Origin: Lichenicola cladoniae
Lineage (GTDB): Bacteria; Pseudomonadota; Alphaproteobacteria; Acetobacterales; Acetobacteraceae
Length of the DNA stretch: 64,000 bases
Assembly: GCF_013201075.1 (NCBI RefSeq)
Contig: NZ_CP053708.1
Span: 1,677,501-1,741,500, forward strand
Reading direction: 5' to 3'
A program made the position numbers and the translations under genes. The notes under the pieces are model-generated. The model was given only the letters and a program-made list of their open reading frames with translations, was not told where the DNA came from and searched no databases. This document shows, piece by piece, positions 36,440 to 47,214 of this stretch. Each line of letters opens with the position of its first letter. Positions within the stretch are counted from its first letter, which is position 1.

Positions 36440-36456
36440 ATGCTCTAAGTGAGCAT
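36440..36456. promoter_or_regulatory. Candidate NadQ operator, site 2
   Basis: ATGCTC-TAAGT-GAGCAT, a perfect 6-bp dyad with a 5-nt centre, just before the nadA Shine-Dalgarno AAGGAT. It overlaps the alternative GTG start at 36449. Repressor bound here would block the 5' end of nadABC. Confidence 0.65.
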
Positions 36457-36472
36457 TAAGGATATCGTCCCG

Positions 36473-37447
36473 ATGCAGGATGTTCTGACTCGTACGGCGC
36501 CACTCTACGACCGGGTCCGGCGCGTGATCCCACCCGCGGAGTGGGCGGTGTTCGCCGACGATATCGACGCGATCCTGGAGCTGAAGCGCACCCGCAACGC
36601 GGTGATCCTCGCGCACAACTACCAGACCCCGGAGATCTTCCACTGCGTCGCCGACATCGTCGGGGACAGCCTGCTGCTGGCCCGCGAGGCGCAGACCGTC
36701 GAAGCCGATGTCATCGTGATGGCCGGCGTGCACTTCATGGCCGAGACCGCGAAGCTGCTGAACCCGACCAAGCGCGTTCTGATGCCGGACATGCGGGCAG
36801 GCTGCTCGCTGGCGGACTCCATCACCGCCGCCGACGTCAGGCTGCTGCGCCAGCGCTATCCCGGCGTGCCGGTGGTGACCTACGTGAACACCTCGGCTGC
36901 GGTGAAGGCGGAGAGCGACGTCTGCTGCACGTCCGGCAACGCCAAGCGCATCGTCGAGAGCCTCGGCAGCGATACCGTCATCATGATCCCGGACGAATAT
37001 CTCGCGCAGAACATCGCCAACGAGACCGGCATCCGCATGATCACCTGGGCCGGGCACTGCGAGGTGCACGAGCGCTTCACCCCCGAGGAGATCCGCCGCC
37101 TGCGCGTCGAGCATCCCGGCATCGTCGTGCTGGCGCATCCGGAATGCCCGCCCGAGGTGGTGGCGGAGGCCGATTTCGCCGGCTCGACGGCCGGGATGCA
37201 GGAGTTCGTGGCCTCCGGGAAGGCGTCCCGCGTGGTGCTCATCACCGAGTGCTCGATGAGCGACAACCTCGCCGTGCTGCATCCCGAGGTGGAGTTCATC
37301 CGGCCGTGCAACCTGTGCCCGCACATGAAGCGGATCACCCTGCCGGCGCTGCGTCATAGCCTGGAGACGATGGGCACCGAAATCATGATCGAGGAGCATC
37401 TGGCGGTCCGCGCCCGCCAGGCCGTCGAGAGGATGCTGGCGCTGTGA
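36473..37447 (+). CDS. nadA: Quinolinate synthase
   Basis: A 324-residue 4Fe-4S enzyme condensing iminoaspartate with dihydroxyacetone phosphate to quinolinate. The cluster cysteines are Cys111 (MRAGCSLAD), Cys196 ([11 protein letters not shown]) and Cys282 ([11 protein letters not shown]). [11 protein letters not shown] and VCCTSGNA are further family motifs. ATG 36473 is chosen because AAGGAT lies 9 nt before it; GTG 36449 would add eight residues but lies inside a candidate operator. Overlaps nadB by 4 bp. Confidence 0.96.
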   Translation: MQDVLTRTAPLYDRVRRVIPPAEWAVFADDIDAILELKRTRNAVILAHNYQTPEIFHCVADIVGDSLLLAREAQTVEADVIVMAGVHFMAETAKLLNPTKRVLMPDMRAGCSLADSITAADVRLLRQRYPGVPVVTYVNTSAAVKAESDVCCTSGNAKRIVESLGSDTVIMIPDEYLAQNIANETGIRMITWAGHCEVHERFTPEEIRRLRVEHPGIVVLAHPECPPEVVAEADFAGSTAGMQEFVASGKASRVVLITECSMSDNLAVLHPEVEFIRPCNLCPHMKRITLPALRHSLETMGTEIMIEEHLAVRARQAVERMLAL

Positions 37448-38991
37448 GCACGATCATCATCGGATCAGGCCTGGCCGGACTGCTGACGGCGCTGGAAATG
37501 GCGCCACTCCCCTGCGTGCTGGTCACCCGCGCGCCGCTGGGCGCCGAGGCGGCGAGCGGCTGGGCCCAGGGAGGCATCGCTGCCGCGATCGGCGACGACG
37601 ACAGCCCGGCGCTGCAACTGGCCGACACGCTGGCCGCCGGCGATGGCCTGTGCGACGCCGCGGTCGCCGAGGCGATCACCGGGGCCGGCCCCCAGGTCAT
37701 CGACACGTTGTCCCGCCTGGGCGTGCGCTTCGACCGTGCGTCCGACGATACTCTGGCGCTGGGCCTTGAAGCCGCCCATTCGCGACGTCGCATCGTGCAT
37801 GCGCAGGGCGATGCCACAGGTGCGGAGATCGTCCGGGCTCTGGTCGAGGCGGTGCGTGCGACACCATCGATCGCGGTGTTTCCGAACGCCCTGCTTCGCC
37901 GGGTGCTGACCGAGGATGGCCGGGTGAGCGGCGTGGTCATCGAGCGCAACGGCGACGAGGTGGCATTGTCGGCAACCCGGGTCGTGCTGGCGACCGGTGG
38001 GGCAGGCGGGCTGTTCCGCGACACCACCAATCCGCTCGGCGCCACCGGCACCGGTCTGGCCGCCGCCGCCCGGGCCGGTGCCCGCCTGGGCGACCTCGAG
38101 TTCATCCAGTTCCATCCGACGGCACTGTCCCTGGTCGTCCCGTCCGGCGACGCGTCGGCGAAGCTGCCGCCCGGCAACACGCCGATGCCGCTGGTCAGCG
38201 AGGCCGTGCGCGGCGAGGGCGCCACCCTGATCGACGAGACCGGCCAGCGCTTCATGGACAACGAGCTGGCGCCGCGCGACGTGGTGTCGCGGGCGGTCTG
38301 GAAGCATCTTTCCGACGGTCACCAGGTCTTCCTGGATGCGCGCCCCACCCTGGGCGAGCGGTTCGCAGCGCGGTTCCCGGGCATCACCGCCGTCTGCCGC
38401 GCCCGCGGCATCGACCCGGTCACCGCGCCGATCCCGGTCAGGCCGGCCGCCCACTACCATATGGGCGGCATCCTGGTGGACGCGTGCGGGCGCAGTTCGG
38501 TCCCCGGCCTTTATGCATGCGGCGAGGTCGCCTGCACCGGCCTGCACGGCGCCAACCGGCTCGCCAGCAACTCGCTGCTGGAAGCGGCTGCCTGCGCGAT
38601 CCGGATCGCCGCAGCAATCTCCACCGAGATCGCCGAGACTGGCCCGGATGCACCGATGACCATGGTTCCGGCCGCTTCCGCCGACACCGGCCGCACTGCG
38701 TCGGTGCCGCTGGTCCGCGAGATCATGACCCGTGCCGCCGGCGTGCTACGCAATGCGGCCGACCTCGAGCACGCGATCGTCCAGCTCGCGCCGATGGCCG
38801 GAGACGATGATGCGGCGCTGGTCGGGCTGATGATCTGCGTCTCGGCACTGGAACGCCGGGAGAGCCGCGGCGGGCATTTCCGCACCGATTTCCTGGCCAG
38901 GGATGCGCTCGGGGTGCGGACCGCCATGACCATGTCCGAGGCGATGGCGTTCGCGGACCGGTTCGCAGGCGAGCAGAGGCGCGCCTCGTGA
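37444..38991 (+). CDS. nadB: L-aspartate oxidase
   Basis: A 515-residue FAD enzyme oxidising L-aspartate to iminoaspartate, the NadA substrate. The FAD motif [16 protein letters not shown] is at the N-terminus. [36 protein letters not shown] and [17 protein letters not shown] are family hallmarks. Starts at GTG 37444 overlapping the nadA stop (GTGA); its own stop overlaps nadC by the same arrangement. Confidence 0.96.
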   Translation: MSTIIIGSGLAGLLTALEMAPLPCVLVTRAPLGAEAASGWAQGGIAAAIGDDDSPALQLADTLAAGDGLCDAAVAEAITGAGPQVIDTLSRLGVRFDRASDDTLALGLEAAHSRRRIVHAQGDATGAEIVRALVEAVRATPSIAVFPNALLRRVLTEDGRVSGVVIERNGDEVALSATRVVLATGGAGGLFRDTTNPLGATGTGLAAAARAGARLGDLEFIQFHPTALSLVVPSGDASAKLPPGNTPMPLVSEAVRGEGATLIDETGQRFMDNELAPRDVVSRAVWKHLSDGHQVFLDARPTLGERFAARFPGITAVCRARGIDPVTAPIPVRPAAHYHMGGILVDACGRSSVPGLYACGEVACTGLHGANRLASNSLLEAAACAIRIAAAISTEIAETGPDAPMTMVPAASADTGRTASVPLVREIMTRAAGVLRNAADLEHAIVQLAPMAGDDDAALVGLMICVSALERRESRGGHFRTDFLARDALGVRTAMTMSEAMAFADRFAGEQRRAS

Positions 38992-39833
38992 ACCCGCTGC
39001 CGGACCTGATGCTGGAGCCGCTGGTGCGTGCGGCACTGCTGGAGGATCTCGGCCGCGCCGGCGACATCACCACGGACGCGATCGTGCCCGACAGCCTGCG
39101 CACACGCTGCGTCCTGCAGGCGCGCGAGCCGGGGGTCGTGGCCGGCCTCGATCTCGCACGGATCTCGTTCGCGCTGGTCGATCCGCGGCTGGTGTTCACC
39201 ATCCATCGTGCAGACGGCGCCGCGATCGTCCCGGGCGACCGCATCGCCACTGTCGAAGGTCCGGCGCGCGGCGTGCTGATCGGCGAACGGGTCGGGCTGA
39301 ACTACCTGTCGCACCTGAGCGGCATCGCCTCGGCCACCAACCGGATCGTGCGTGCGGTGGAACATACCGGCGCGCGCATCTGCTGCACGCGCAAGACCAT
39401 CCCCGGCCTGCGCGCGCTCCAAAAATATGCGGTGCGCGTCGGCGGCGGCATGAACCATCGGTTCGGCCTGGATGATGCGGTGCTGATCAAGGACAACCAC
39501 ATCGCCATCGCCGGCGGCGTGCGCATCGCGATCGAGCGGGCGCGGGCGTCGGTCGGCCACCTGGTCAAGATCGAGGTCGAGGTCGATACGCTGGCGCAGC
39601 TCGACGAGGCGCTGTCGGTCGGCATGGATGCGGTGCTGCTCGACAACATGTCGCTGGACATGCTGCGGGACGCGGTCCGCATGGTCGGCGGCCGGGCCAT
39701 CACCGAGGCGTCGGGCCGGGTGACGCCGGAAACGGCTCCCGGCATCGCCGAGACCGGCGTGGACATGATCTCGATCGGCTGGCTCACCCACTCGGTGTCG
39801 GTGCTGGATATCGGGCTCGACTACGCGGCCTGA
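38988..39833 (+). CDS. nadC: Nicotinate-nucleotide pyrophosphorylase (quinolinate phosphoribosyltransferase)
   Basis: A 281-residue enzyme making nicotinate mononucleotide from quinolinate and PRPP. Motifs: LLEDLGRAGDITTDAIV, NYLSHLSGIASATNRIV, RKTIPGLRALQKYAVRVGGG and the DDAVLIKDNH loop. Starts at GTG 38988 overlapping the nadB stop. Its 3' end overlaps the convergent GH15 gene by 13 bp. Confidence 0.96.
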   Translation: MNPLPDLMLEPLVRAALLEDLGRAGDITTDAIVPDSLRTRCVLQAREPGVVAGLDLARISFALVDPRLVFTIHRADGAAIVPGDRIATVEGPARGVLIGERVGLNYLSHLSGIASATNRIVRAVEHTGARICCTRKTIPGLRALQKYAVRVGGGMNHRFGLDDAVLIKDNHIAIAGGVRIAIERARASVGHLVKIEVEVDTLAQLDEALSVGMDAVLLDNMSLDMLRDAVRMVGGRAITEASGRVTPETAPGIAETGVDMISIGWLTHSVSVLDIGLDYAA

Positions 39834-41659
39834 GCGCCGCTGACGGCCTGGGCAGGATGATCCTGCAGCAGCAGCGCCTGACTGATCAGCGCAACCTGCG
39901 TGAAGGCCTGCGGGAAGTTGCCGCGCTGCTCGCCGGTGGCTTCGTCGATCTCCTCGGCATACAGGCCGAGATCGTTGCCGCGCCTCAGCAACCGCTCGAA
40001 CAGCTCGGTCGCCTCCCGGGTGCGGCCCATCATCGCCAGCACGCCCACCCGCCAGAACGAGCAGGCGGAAAAGGTCGCCTCCTCGCCGCGCAGTCCGTCA
40101 TCCTTGCGATAGCGATAGATCAGGTCGCCATCGGCCAGCTCGCGTTCGATGGTCCGCAGGGTCAGGACCATCCTCGGATCATGCGGATCGATCGCCTTGA
40201 ACAGCACCAACCGAAGCACCGAGGCATCCAGCGTGCTGCTGCCGTAGGCCATCGTGTAGGCCTGCCGTTCCTCGTTCCAGCTCCGGTCGAGATAGTCCGC
40301 CCTGACATCGTCCGCCGCCTGGTCCCAGCGCTCCAGCATCGCCGGGTCCATCGTGCCGATACGGCGTCCCATCGAGGCGGCGCAGCTGAGTGCGACCCAG
40401 ATCATCGCCTGGCTGTGCAGCATGACCTCCTGGCCATCGCGCATCTCCCAGATCCCCTGGTCCGGTTTCCCGCGCAATGACAGGGCCTGGTTCACCAGGT
40501 TGGCCAGCGTTTCCGGCAACCTGTCATTGGTCTTCTGCGGCGGATCGAAGTCGACCGCGTTCAGGAAGTCGTGCAATGCCGCCATCAGCTCGCCGTAGAT
40601 GTCGGTCTGCTGCTGGCCGGATGCGGCGTTGCCGATCCGCACCGGGTCGACGCCCCGCCAGCCTTCGAGGTGGGACAGCTCTTCCTCGTCCGGCGTATCC
40701 CCGGCGATTCCGTACATCAGGCCGAGATCGTTGCCGTGGGTCGGATCGGCATTCCGGAGGAACCGGAGGAATTCCGCTGCCTCCCGTGTGTAGCCGAGCC
40801 GCGCGAACGAGGACACGGTAAAGCTGGCATCCCGAAGCCAGGTCAGCCGGTAGTCGAAGTTGCGGTCGCCGGGCACCGCCTCCGGCAGGGACGTGGTCGG
40901 TGCCGCGATGATCGCCCCGGTCGGTGAATAGGTCAGCAGCTTCAGGCACAGCACGCTTCGAAGGACGGCCTCGCGATAGGGCCCGTCGTAGCGGCATCGG
41001 GCGCTCCACTGCTCCCAGTAGCGCTGCGTGTGCTCGAGACGGCCGATCGCATCGTCGACGCTGTCGAGCGGTGGCCGTTCGCCTTCGCCGTGGGTCAGCA
41101 CCACCACGGCACGCTCGCCGGCCTGCAGCCGGAACGGCATGCGCGCCGACCGGCCCTCGATGGCCGCTCGCAGCGAACCGGCGGCACGGAGCTGGTCACT
41201 CCCGCCCTGGAACACCGCGCTGTCGCCCTGGAGCGAGACGGTGCACTCGACGCGCGCATAGTCGAAAGTCGGGCTGACCACGAAGCTGCCGGAGATCGAT
41301 CCTTCCCTGCACACCAGGATGCGGATGATCCGGCTTTCGGTCTCACCATCCGGCCCCTCGTCGGGCAACGTCTCGGGCGGCTGCACCGGCATCAGGTCGG
41401 TCAGCACCCCGATGCCGGTCTCGGTCGGGAACCGGCTCTCCAGGATGTTGGTGCCGGGCAGGTAGCGACGCGACCGTCCGGTCCGGCCATCGAGCTCGAT
41501 ACGGCAGGCACCGCCCTTCTCCTGGTCGAGCAGCCGCAGGAACAGGGCGGGACTGTCATGACGGGGCCAGCACAACCAGTCCACCGACCCGTCGCGATCG
41601 ATCAGGGCAGTGCTATGCGTGTCGCCTATCAGGCCGTAATCGGAGATTTGACTATACAC
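39821..41659 (-). CDS. Glycoside hydrolase family 15 protein (glucoamylase/trehalase-like)
   Basis: A 612-residue (alpha/alpha)6-barrel enzyme. An N-terminal beta-sandwich region opens with ISDYGLIGDTHSTALIDRDG and SVDWLCWPRHDSP, typical of bacterial GH15. The catalytic part has RLTWLRDASFTVSSF, and the second catalytic-Glu region is near AEEIDEATGEQRGNFPQAFT. GTG 41659 is chosen: AGGAA lies about 7 nt upstream and the conserved sequence begins four residues in. Longer upstream extension is arginine/proline-rich and unconserved. No signal peptide, so cytoplasmic, for example trehalose or maltodextrin breakdown. Confidence 0.92.
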   Translation of the reverse strand: MYSQISDYGLIGDTHSTALIDRDGSVDWLCWPRHDSPALFLRLLDQEKGGACRIELDGRTGRSRRYLPGTNILESRFPTETGIGVLTDLMPVQPPETLPDEGPDGETESRIIRILVCREGSISGSFVVSPTFDYARVECTVSLQGDSAVFQGGSDQLRAAGSLRAAIEGRSARMPFRLQAGERAVVVLTHGEGERPPLDSVDDAIGRLEHTQRYWEQWSARCRYDGPYREAVLRSVLCLKLLTYSPTGAIIAAPTTSLPEAVPGDRNFDYRLTWLRDASFTVSSFARLGYTREAAEFLRFLRNADPTHGNDLGLMYGIAGDTPDEEELSHLEGWRGVDPVRIGNAASGQQQTDIYGELMAALHDFLNAVDFDPPQKTNDRLPETLANLVNQALSLRGKPDQGIWEMRDGQEVMLHSQAMIWVALSCAASMGRRIGTMDPAMLERWDQAADDVRADYLDRSWNEERQAYTMAYGSSTLDASVLRLVLFKAIDPHDPRMVLTLRTIERELADGDLIYRYRKDDGLRGEEATFSACSFWRVGVLAMMGRTREATELFERLLRRGNDLGLYAEEIDEATGEQRGNFPQAFTQVALISQALLLQDHPAQAVSGAQAA

Positions 41660-41874
41660 GAAGGGTTCCTGACGGCAGCGATGGGGCGGAGGGGCGCCGG
41701 GTCCACGGTTGCGACAACGAGGTATCTGCGCACGTGGTCGAGCCGATCGCGTTCTCGTGATGCTGCCATCATAGGAAGGTCGCCCCGCTGCCACGGGTCT
41801 GCCTTAATCCAACCGTTGCATCTATCAGGCGGCTACAGCTGACGCGTGCATCCGTATCTGTAGCCGCCGCCGGC

Positions 41875-42228
41875 TTGTCGAATACCCGGTGGTTGCAACC
41901 TCGACGTCACGACCACGAGTTCGTTCAGTGGCTCCCGTCTAACCTGCTTGGGAATGCCCTGACACACGGCGCATCGACCAGGCCCGTGCTGGTGAGGGCA
42001 ACCTCTCGCAGAGAGACATTCGAGCTCTCGGTAACGAACGGCGGCGAACCGATCCCGCCCGGGGCGCTGGCGACGCTGTTTCAGCCCTTCTTCCGTGTCA
42101 TCGTGACGCCGAACCAGGGGCGCTTCGGTCTCGGCTTCTATATCGCCAAGGCGGATCGCGGCACGCTCGACGCGGCCTCGAGCCCACAGGAAACGCGGTT
42201 CACCTTCAGCATGCCGGCCGGCGTGTGA
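41875..42228 (+). pseudogene. Histidine kinase ATPase-domain remnant
   Basis: The frame encodes part of an HATPase domain: SNLLGNALTHGAS (N-box), SVTNGGEPIPPGALATLFQPFF (G1/F-box region, only partly shown here) and GLGFYIAK ... RFTFSMPAG. All upstream kinase sequence (HisKA, sensor) is missing and no proper start exists. Compared with a normal domain, several residues are deleted around GLGFYIAK-ADRGTLDA. It is therefore a 3' fragment of a lost kinase gene. Confidence 0.75.
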
Positions 42229-42392
42229 CGAGCGGGGATTGCGCGATCGGGCCGGGTCGCGTCAGGAAGGCGGACTGCGCCGGTCGTCCAGGCGACGACC
42301 CCAAGGCCTGGCGCAGCATCAGGCCCGCTACGGCGGCAGTCGCGATCCGCGGCAGAAGGTTCGGCTGAGCCCGCAGGGCGGTGAGATCCCGC

Positions 42393-42725
42393 TCAACCGG
42401 TTTCGACATAGGCGCCGGCGTAGACCACGGCCGCGCAGCCCCCGACCGGTTTCAGCTCGCCGGACCGGACCAGTTCGTACCCCACGACGAAACTGCCATC
42501 CGACAGCGACAGCCGGACCGTCCCGTTCCCGGCCTCGAGTGCGCCGGCGGTGAGGCAGGCCGGAATACGCACCGTGGCCTGGATGAAACAGCTTCCCGGC
42601 TGGCTGCGGGCCACCGGACGGGTCGACCAGGCGACGCCACCGACCACGTCGAAGTCGAGATTATTGACGCTGAGGACGCCCGTCGACGATGCCATGCGCG
42701 GTCCGGACCGCAGCTTCAGGCGCAT
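42393..42725 (-). CDS. Small hypothetical protein, 110 aa
   Basis: A probably beta-rich protein (LSVNNLDFDVVGGVAW, TVRLSLSDGSFVVGYELVRSG). It begins 29 bp downstream of the alaS stop in the same direction. GGGGCGG upstream of ATG 42725 could serve as ribosome binding site; ATG 42695 (MASSTGVLSV) is an alternative giving 100 residues. No family recognised. Confidence 0.5.
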   Translation of the reverse strand: MRLKLRSGPRMASSTGVLSVNNLDFDVVGGVAWSTRPVARSQPGSCFIQATVRIPACLTAGALEAGNGTVRLSLSDGSFVVGYELVRSGELKPVGGCAAVVYAGAYVETG

Positions 42726-42754
42726 GGCATCCGCCCCGGCCTAGGCCGTCGTCA

Positions 42755-45409
42755 TCAGGATGCGGATCCCTGGATGATGCCCTGGCGCACAGCCTGCAGC
42801 GCCTCTTCGGCGCGTCCGGCATCCGGGCCCCCTGCCTGGGCGAGCTCACGCCGGCCACCACCGCCCTTGCCGCCGACCGCGGCGCTGGCCTCGCGCACCA
42901 GCGTCACCGCGTCGAGACGCGCGGTCAGGTCGGGCGAAACCCACACCACCACGCTCGCCTTGCCGTCCGCCGTCGAGATCAGCGCCACCACACCGGATTC
43001 AAGCCCGCGTCCGATCTCCTCGGCGAGGCCCTTGAGCTCCTTCGCCGGGATCTCGCCCAGATTGCGGCCGGAGAAGGCGACGTCGCCGACCTGTTCGATC
43101 GTGGCCGCGCCCGCCGCGCCGGTGGCGATCTTGCGCTGCAGCTCCGAGATCTGCCGCTCGAGACCGCGGCGTTCCTCCAGCAGCACCGAGAGGCGGTCGA
43201 CCGCTTCGGCCGCCGGCACGCGGAGCAGCCCGGCCACCTGGTTCAGACGGGCTTCGGTCAGCAGGGCCGCATGCTCGGCAGCACGGCCGGTGACCGCCTC
43301 GATCCGGCGCACGCCGGCCGAGACTCCACTTTCCGAGGTGATCCGGAACAGGCCGATATCGCCGGTGCGGCGGACATGGGTGCCGCCGCAGAGCTCGATC
43401 GAATAGGCATTCTTGCCAGCGTCGATCGGCTCGCCCATCGAGATGACCCGCACCTCGTCGCCGTATTTTTCGCCGAACAGCGCCATCGCGCCCTGGGCGA
43501 CCGCCTGCTCCGGAGTCATCAGCCGGGTGGTGACCTCGCTGTTCTCGCGGATCTTCTCGTTCACCTCGGTCTCGACCAGGGCGAGTTCCTCGGCGGTGAT
43601 CGGACGCGGCTGAGCCACGTCGAAGCGCAGGCGGTCGGGCGCGTTCAGGCTGCCCTTCTGGTTCACATGCGTGCCGAGCCGGCGCCGCAGCGCCTCGTGC
43701 AGCAGGTGGGTGGCCGAATGATGGGCACGTATGTCCCCGCGCCGCGCGTGATCCACCAGTGCGGTCACCGCCGCGCCGACCATGGCCGTTCCGTGCGTGA
43801 CCCGGCCGACATGCACGAACAGCTCGCCCAGCTTCTTCTGGGTGTCGGTGACGGCGATGGTGAAGTCCTGGCCCGAGATTATCCCGGCATCGCCGACCTG
43901 TCCGCCGCTCTCGGCATAGAACGGGGTCTGGTTGAGCAGCACCATGACCTCATCGCCTTCGCCGGCCTGGGTGACCGACGTACCGCCGGCGACCAGGGCG
44001 AGGATCTGCGCATCGGCCTGCTCGGTGGCGTAGCCCAGGAACTCGGCGTTGCCGACCTGCTCGCGCAGCTCGAACCAGACCTGTTCGGTGGCGGCATCGC
44101 CCGATCCGGCCCAGGCGGCGCGGGCGCGGGTGCGCTGTGCATGCATTGCCGTCTCGAACCCGGCCAGATCCACCGACCGGCCGCGCTCCCGCAAGGCGTC
44201 CTGGGTCAGGTCGAGCGGGAAGCCGAAGGTGTCGTAGAGCTTGAAGGCGACGTCGCCGGGAAGCGCCTGGTCTTCGCCAAGGCGTTCGGTCTCGTCGGTG
44301 AGCAGCGACAGGCCGCGCTCCAGCAGCGCCTTGAACCGGTCCTCCTCGAGCCGCATCGTCTCGCGGATGAGCTGTTCGGTCTGCACCAGCTCGGGATAGG
44401 CGGCACCCATCTGGCGTATCAGCGTCGGCACCAGCTTGTAGAAGACCGGCTCGGTGGTGCCCATCATGTGCAGATGGCGCATGGCCCGGCGCATGATCCG
44501 GCGCAGCACGTAGCCGCGTCCGTCCTTGGCCGGCAGCACCCCGTCGGCGATCAGGAACGAGGATGAACGCAGATGGTCCGCGACCACGCGGTGGCTGGTC
44601 TTGAACGGCCCGTCGGGATCCTGTCCGGTCGCCTCGGCGGATGCCAGGATCAGCGAGCGCAGTGTGTCGGTGTCGTAGTTGTCGTGCTTGCCCTGCAGGA
44701 TCGCCGCGAAGCGCTCGAGCCCCAGGCCGGTATCGATCGAGGGGCGCGGCAGCGGCGTGCGGGTGCCCGGCGGGTCCTCGAAATACTGCATGAAGACCAG
44801 GTTCCAGATCTCCACGAACCGGTCGCCATCCTCGTCGGGGCTGCCCGGCGGGCCGCCCGGGATATGGTCGCCATGGTCGAAGAAGATCTCGGAGCAGGGA
44901 CCGCACGGGCCGGTATCGCCCATGCGCCAGAAATTGTCGGAGGTGGGAATGCGGATGATCCGGCTGTCGGGCAGTCCGGCGATGCGTTTCCACAGCAGGG
45001 CGGCCTCGTCGTCCTCGGAATACACCGTCACCAGCAGCCGGTCCGCCGGCAGGGCGAACTCCCGGGTCAGCAGGTTCCAGGCGAACTCGATGGCAAGCGG
45101 CTTGAAGTAGTCGCCGAACGAGAAATTCCCGAGCATTTCGAAGAAGGTATGATGCCGGGCGGTGTAGCCGACATTGTCCAGGTCGTTATGCTTGCCGCCG
45201 GCGCGGACCACCTTCTGTGCCGTCGCGGCACGATTGTACGACCGGGTTTCCTGGCCGGTAAAGACGTTCTTGAACTGGACCATGCCTGCGTTGGTGAACA
45301 GCAGGGTCGGGTCGTTGCGCGGCACCAACGGACTGCTCGGCACCACCTGATGGTCGTGGCGCGCGAAGTAGTCGAGGAAGGTGGCGCGAATGTCGTTGCT
45401 GGAAGCCAT
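42755..45409 (-). CDS. alaS: Alanyl-tRNA synthetase
   Basis: An 884-residue class II enzyme with editing. The N-terminal catalytic domain starts [20 protein letters not shown] and contains [15 protein letters not shown]. The editing domain has [16 protein letters not shown] and the zinc-binding [13 protein letters not shown]. The C-terminal oligomerisation/DHHA1 region ends with [16 protein letters not shown]. Length and start are typical. Confidence 0.98.
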   Translation of the reverse strand: MASSNDIRATFLDYFARHDHQVVPSSPLVPRNDPTLLFTNAGMVQFKNVFTGQETRSYNRAATAQKVVRAGGKHNDLDNVGYTARHHTFFEMLGNFSFGDYFKPLAIEFAWNLLTREFALPADRLLVTVYSEDDEAALLWKRIAGLPDSRIIRIPTSDNFWRMGDTGPCGPCSEIFFDHGDHIPGGPPGSPDEDGDRFVEIWNLVFMQYFEDPPGTRTPLPRPSIDTGLGLERFAAILQGKHDNYDTDTLRSLILASAEATGQDPDGPFKTSHRVVADHLRSSSFLIADGVLPAKDGRGYVLRRIMRRAMRHLHMMGTTEPVFYKLVPTLIRQMGAAYPELVQTEQLIRETMRLEEDRFKALLERGLSLLTDETERLGEDQALPGDVAFKLYDTFGFPLDLTQDALRERGRSVDLAGFETAMHAQRTRARAAWAGSGDAATEQVWFELREQVGNAEFLGYATEQADAQILALVAGGTSVTQAGEGDEVMVLLNQTPFYAESGGQVGDAGIISGQDFTIAVTDTQKKLGELFVHVGRVTHGTAMVGAAVTALVDHARRGDIRAHHSATHLLHEALRRRLGTHVNQKGSLNAPDRLRFDVAQPRPITAEELALVETEVNEKIRENSEVTTRLMTPEQAVAQGAMALFGEKYGDEVRVISMGEPIDAGKNAYSIELCGGTHVRRTGDIGLFRITSESGVSAGVRRIEAVTGRAAEHAALLTEARLNQVAGLLRVPAAEAVDRLSVLLEERRGLERQISELQRKIATGAAGAATIEQVGDVAFSGRNLGEIPAKELKGLAEEIGRGLESGVVALISTADGKASVVVWVSPDLTARLDAVTLVREASAAVGGKGGGGRRELAQAGGPDAGRAEEALQAVRQGIIQGSAS

Positions 45410-45570
45410 GGCGGGCGGTGAACGATCCTGGACGTGACACCGACCACTAACCCAGGCGCCGCCCGCGCGGAAGGCCGGCGTTCTCGTACCACGAGATTAC
45501 CGGGACCAGCTGGTGGTCCTACTCCGGTTCGACTAACCCCCAATGGCGCCGCACCTCTAGGACTCCGCCG

Positions 45571-45942
45571 ATGCAATTCGCCTACTGGATGCTGCTGCTC
45601 GCGGCGTTGCTACCCTACATCCTGACCGGCATCGCCAAGGCCGGGACGGCCAGCGACAACTCGGCGCCGCGGCTCGATGCCGAGCGCCTGAAAGGATGGC
45701 GGCAACGCGCGGAGTGGGCACACCGCAACCATTTCGAGGCATTCCCGGCCTTCGCCGCCGCGGTGCTGGTCGCCGAACTCGCCCATGCCGCCCAGAACCG
45801 GATCGACTGGCTGGCCGGTATCTTCGTCCTGCTCCGGATCGGATACAGCGTGGCCTACATCGCGAACCGGGCGTCGCTGCGATCGGCCTGCTGGGCCGGC
45901 GGCATCGTCTGCGTGATCGCGCTGTTCTGCATCGGCGCCTGA
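45571..45942 (+). CDS. MAPEG family membrane protein
   Basis: A 123-residue four-helix membrane protein of the MAPEG/YecN-like family. It has YWMLLLAALLPYILTGIAKAG at the start and AEWAHRNHFEAFPAFAAAVL, a family motif (NxxE/F), in the middle. Bacterial members are mostly of unknown function, with possible glutathione-linked activity. Stands alone upstream of the tandem-repeat spacer. Confidence 0.85.
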   Translation: MQFAYWMLLLAALLPYILTGIAKAGTASDNSAPRLDAERLKGWRQRAEWAHRNHFEAFPAFAAAVLVAELAHAAQNRIDWLAGIFVLLRIGYSVAYIANRASLRSACWAGGIVCVIALFCIGA

Positions 45943-46172
45943 ACCGTCTTCGTTCGGTCTGAATGCGATCCCGACCTCGATCGATCACCGGCGGACCGCC
46001 GCCGTATCCGAGCAGCCGTCGCCGGCCGAGGTGCCGTTCCTGCGCGTCCGGATCTCGATGCCGGAAGATGACCGCCCCGCTTCCATCCTGAGCGCGCGCG
46101 GCATCCTGCGCATGCGCGCGTTCACCCTCGGGCTTCGTTCCCGGTCCTTGAGCGTTGGTCGTTGCGAGGCCC

Positions 46173-46226
46173 AGACTTCGGCCGCCAGACTTCGGCCGCC
46201 AGACTTCGGCCGCGAGACTTCAGCTG
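46173..46226. repeat. 14-bp tandem repeat, about 3.8 units
   Basis: AGACTTCGGCCGCC is repeated head to tail at 46173, 46187 and 46201 (last base G in the third), followed by a degenerate unit AGACTTCAGCTGGG at 46215-46228. It ends about 16 bp before the ATG of the SirB1-like gene, within its likely leader. The 301-bp gap 45943-46243 holds no other recognised feature. Confidence 0.85.
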
Positions 46227-46243
46227 GGTGACGGCCACGGCCT

Positions 46244-47155
46244 ATGGCGTTCAGGAGGGTGTTCCGCATGATTGAACCGGGAGAGGCACTGGCGGCGATC
46301 GGCATGCTGCCCGACGTCGAGATCGATCCCGGCCCTGCGGCGATACAGCTGGCCCGGCTCGACGCATCGGGCAGCGACTGGCATGCGGCGTCCGAGCATC
46401 TGTCCGTCCTGGCGCGCGACGCGGTCGCTGTCGGGGCCGTCATGTCGGGTCGTTCCCAGGAGGCTCGCATCGGCGCCCTGGCCGGGCTCATCCATGCGCA
46501 TCATGGCTACCGTGGCGACATCGAGCATTATGACGACCTGGACAATGCCAATCTGGTCAAGGTCATCGAGCGGCGTCGCGGGCTGCCGGTGGCACTCGGC
46601 GTGCTCTGGCTGCACTGCATCCGCGCTGCCGGCTGGGACGGGCACGGCATCGATTTCCCCGGCCACTTCCTGGTCGCTTTGGTCGCCGGCTCGGATCGTG
46701 GTGCGGACGGACGCCACGATTCCGGGACCGCCACGCGGCATTCACGCCAGCAGAGGCGCATGCTGATCGATCCCTTCGGCAACGGGGCCTCGATCGGTAG
46801 CGTCCAGCTCCTGTCGATGCTGCCGCAGAGTGGCGGCGAGGACATCCCGCTCCAGCCGGGAATGACCAGGGCGATGGCGACCCGCGACGTGCTGCTCAGG
46901 CTGCAGCGCAACCTGGTGCAGCGCCGCCTACTGGCAGGCGACCTGAAGGCGGCCCTCCGCTCGCTCGAGGGCATGCTGCTGATCGCCCCGGACGTCATGT
47001 CGAGCTGGCTCGACGCGGCCGAGCTCAACCATGGGCTGGGTCGGGTTTCGGAAGCCCGGAACTGCCTGGAACGGGTAGTCGACAAGGTGCCGGGGAGCGA
47101 TGCGGCCCGCCATGCCCAGGCCCGGCTCGATGCGTGGAGACGGTCCGGGGATTGA
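46244..47155 (+). CDS. SirB1/transglutaminase-like protein with TPR tail
   Basis: A 303-residue cytoplasmic protein. The SirB1 domain carries YDDLDNANLVKVIERRRGLP and LPVALGVLWLHCIRAAGW, with the Cys-His segment GIDFPGHFLVAL. The last 80 residues form TPR-like helices (LLIAPDVMSSWLDAAELN). The family is annotated as a transglutaminase-like domain of unknown substrate. ATG 46268 is an alternative start that removes eight unconserved residues and leaves more room after the tandem repeat. Confidence 0.85.
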   Translation: MAFRRVFRMIEPGEALAAIGMLPDVEIDPGPAAIQLARLDASGSDWHAASEHLSVLARDAVAVGAVMSGRSQEARIGALAGLIHAHHGYRGDIEHYDDLDNANLVKVIERRRGLPVALGVLWLHCIRAAGWDGHGIDFPGHFLVALVAGSDRGADGRHDSGTATRHSRQQRRMLIDPFGNGASIGSVQLLSMLPQSGGEDIPLQPGMTRAMATRDVLLRLQRNLVQRRLLAGDLKAALRSLEGMLLIAPDVMSSWLDAAELNHGLGRVSEARNCLERVVDKVPGSDAARHAQARLDAWRRSGD

Positions 47156-47214
47156 TCGGCCAAACCGTGTCCGGGGCCTTGGCCAGGTGGCTCCGACGCC
47201 CGACATAAGGCTGC

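Noticed and set aside
36449-36451. GTG 36449 as the nadA start
   Set aside because: It lies inside the second candidate operator, has no Shine-Dalgarno at proper distance, and the residues it adds are unconserved, whereas ATG 36473 has AAGGAT 9 nt upstream.
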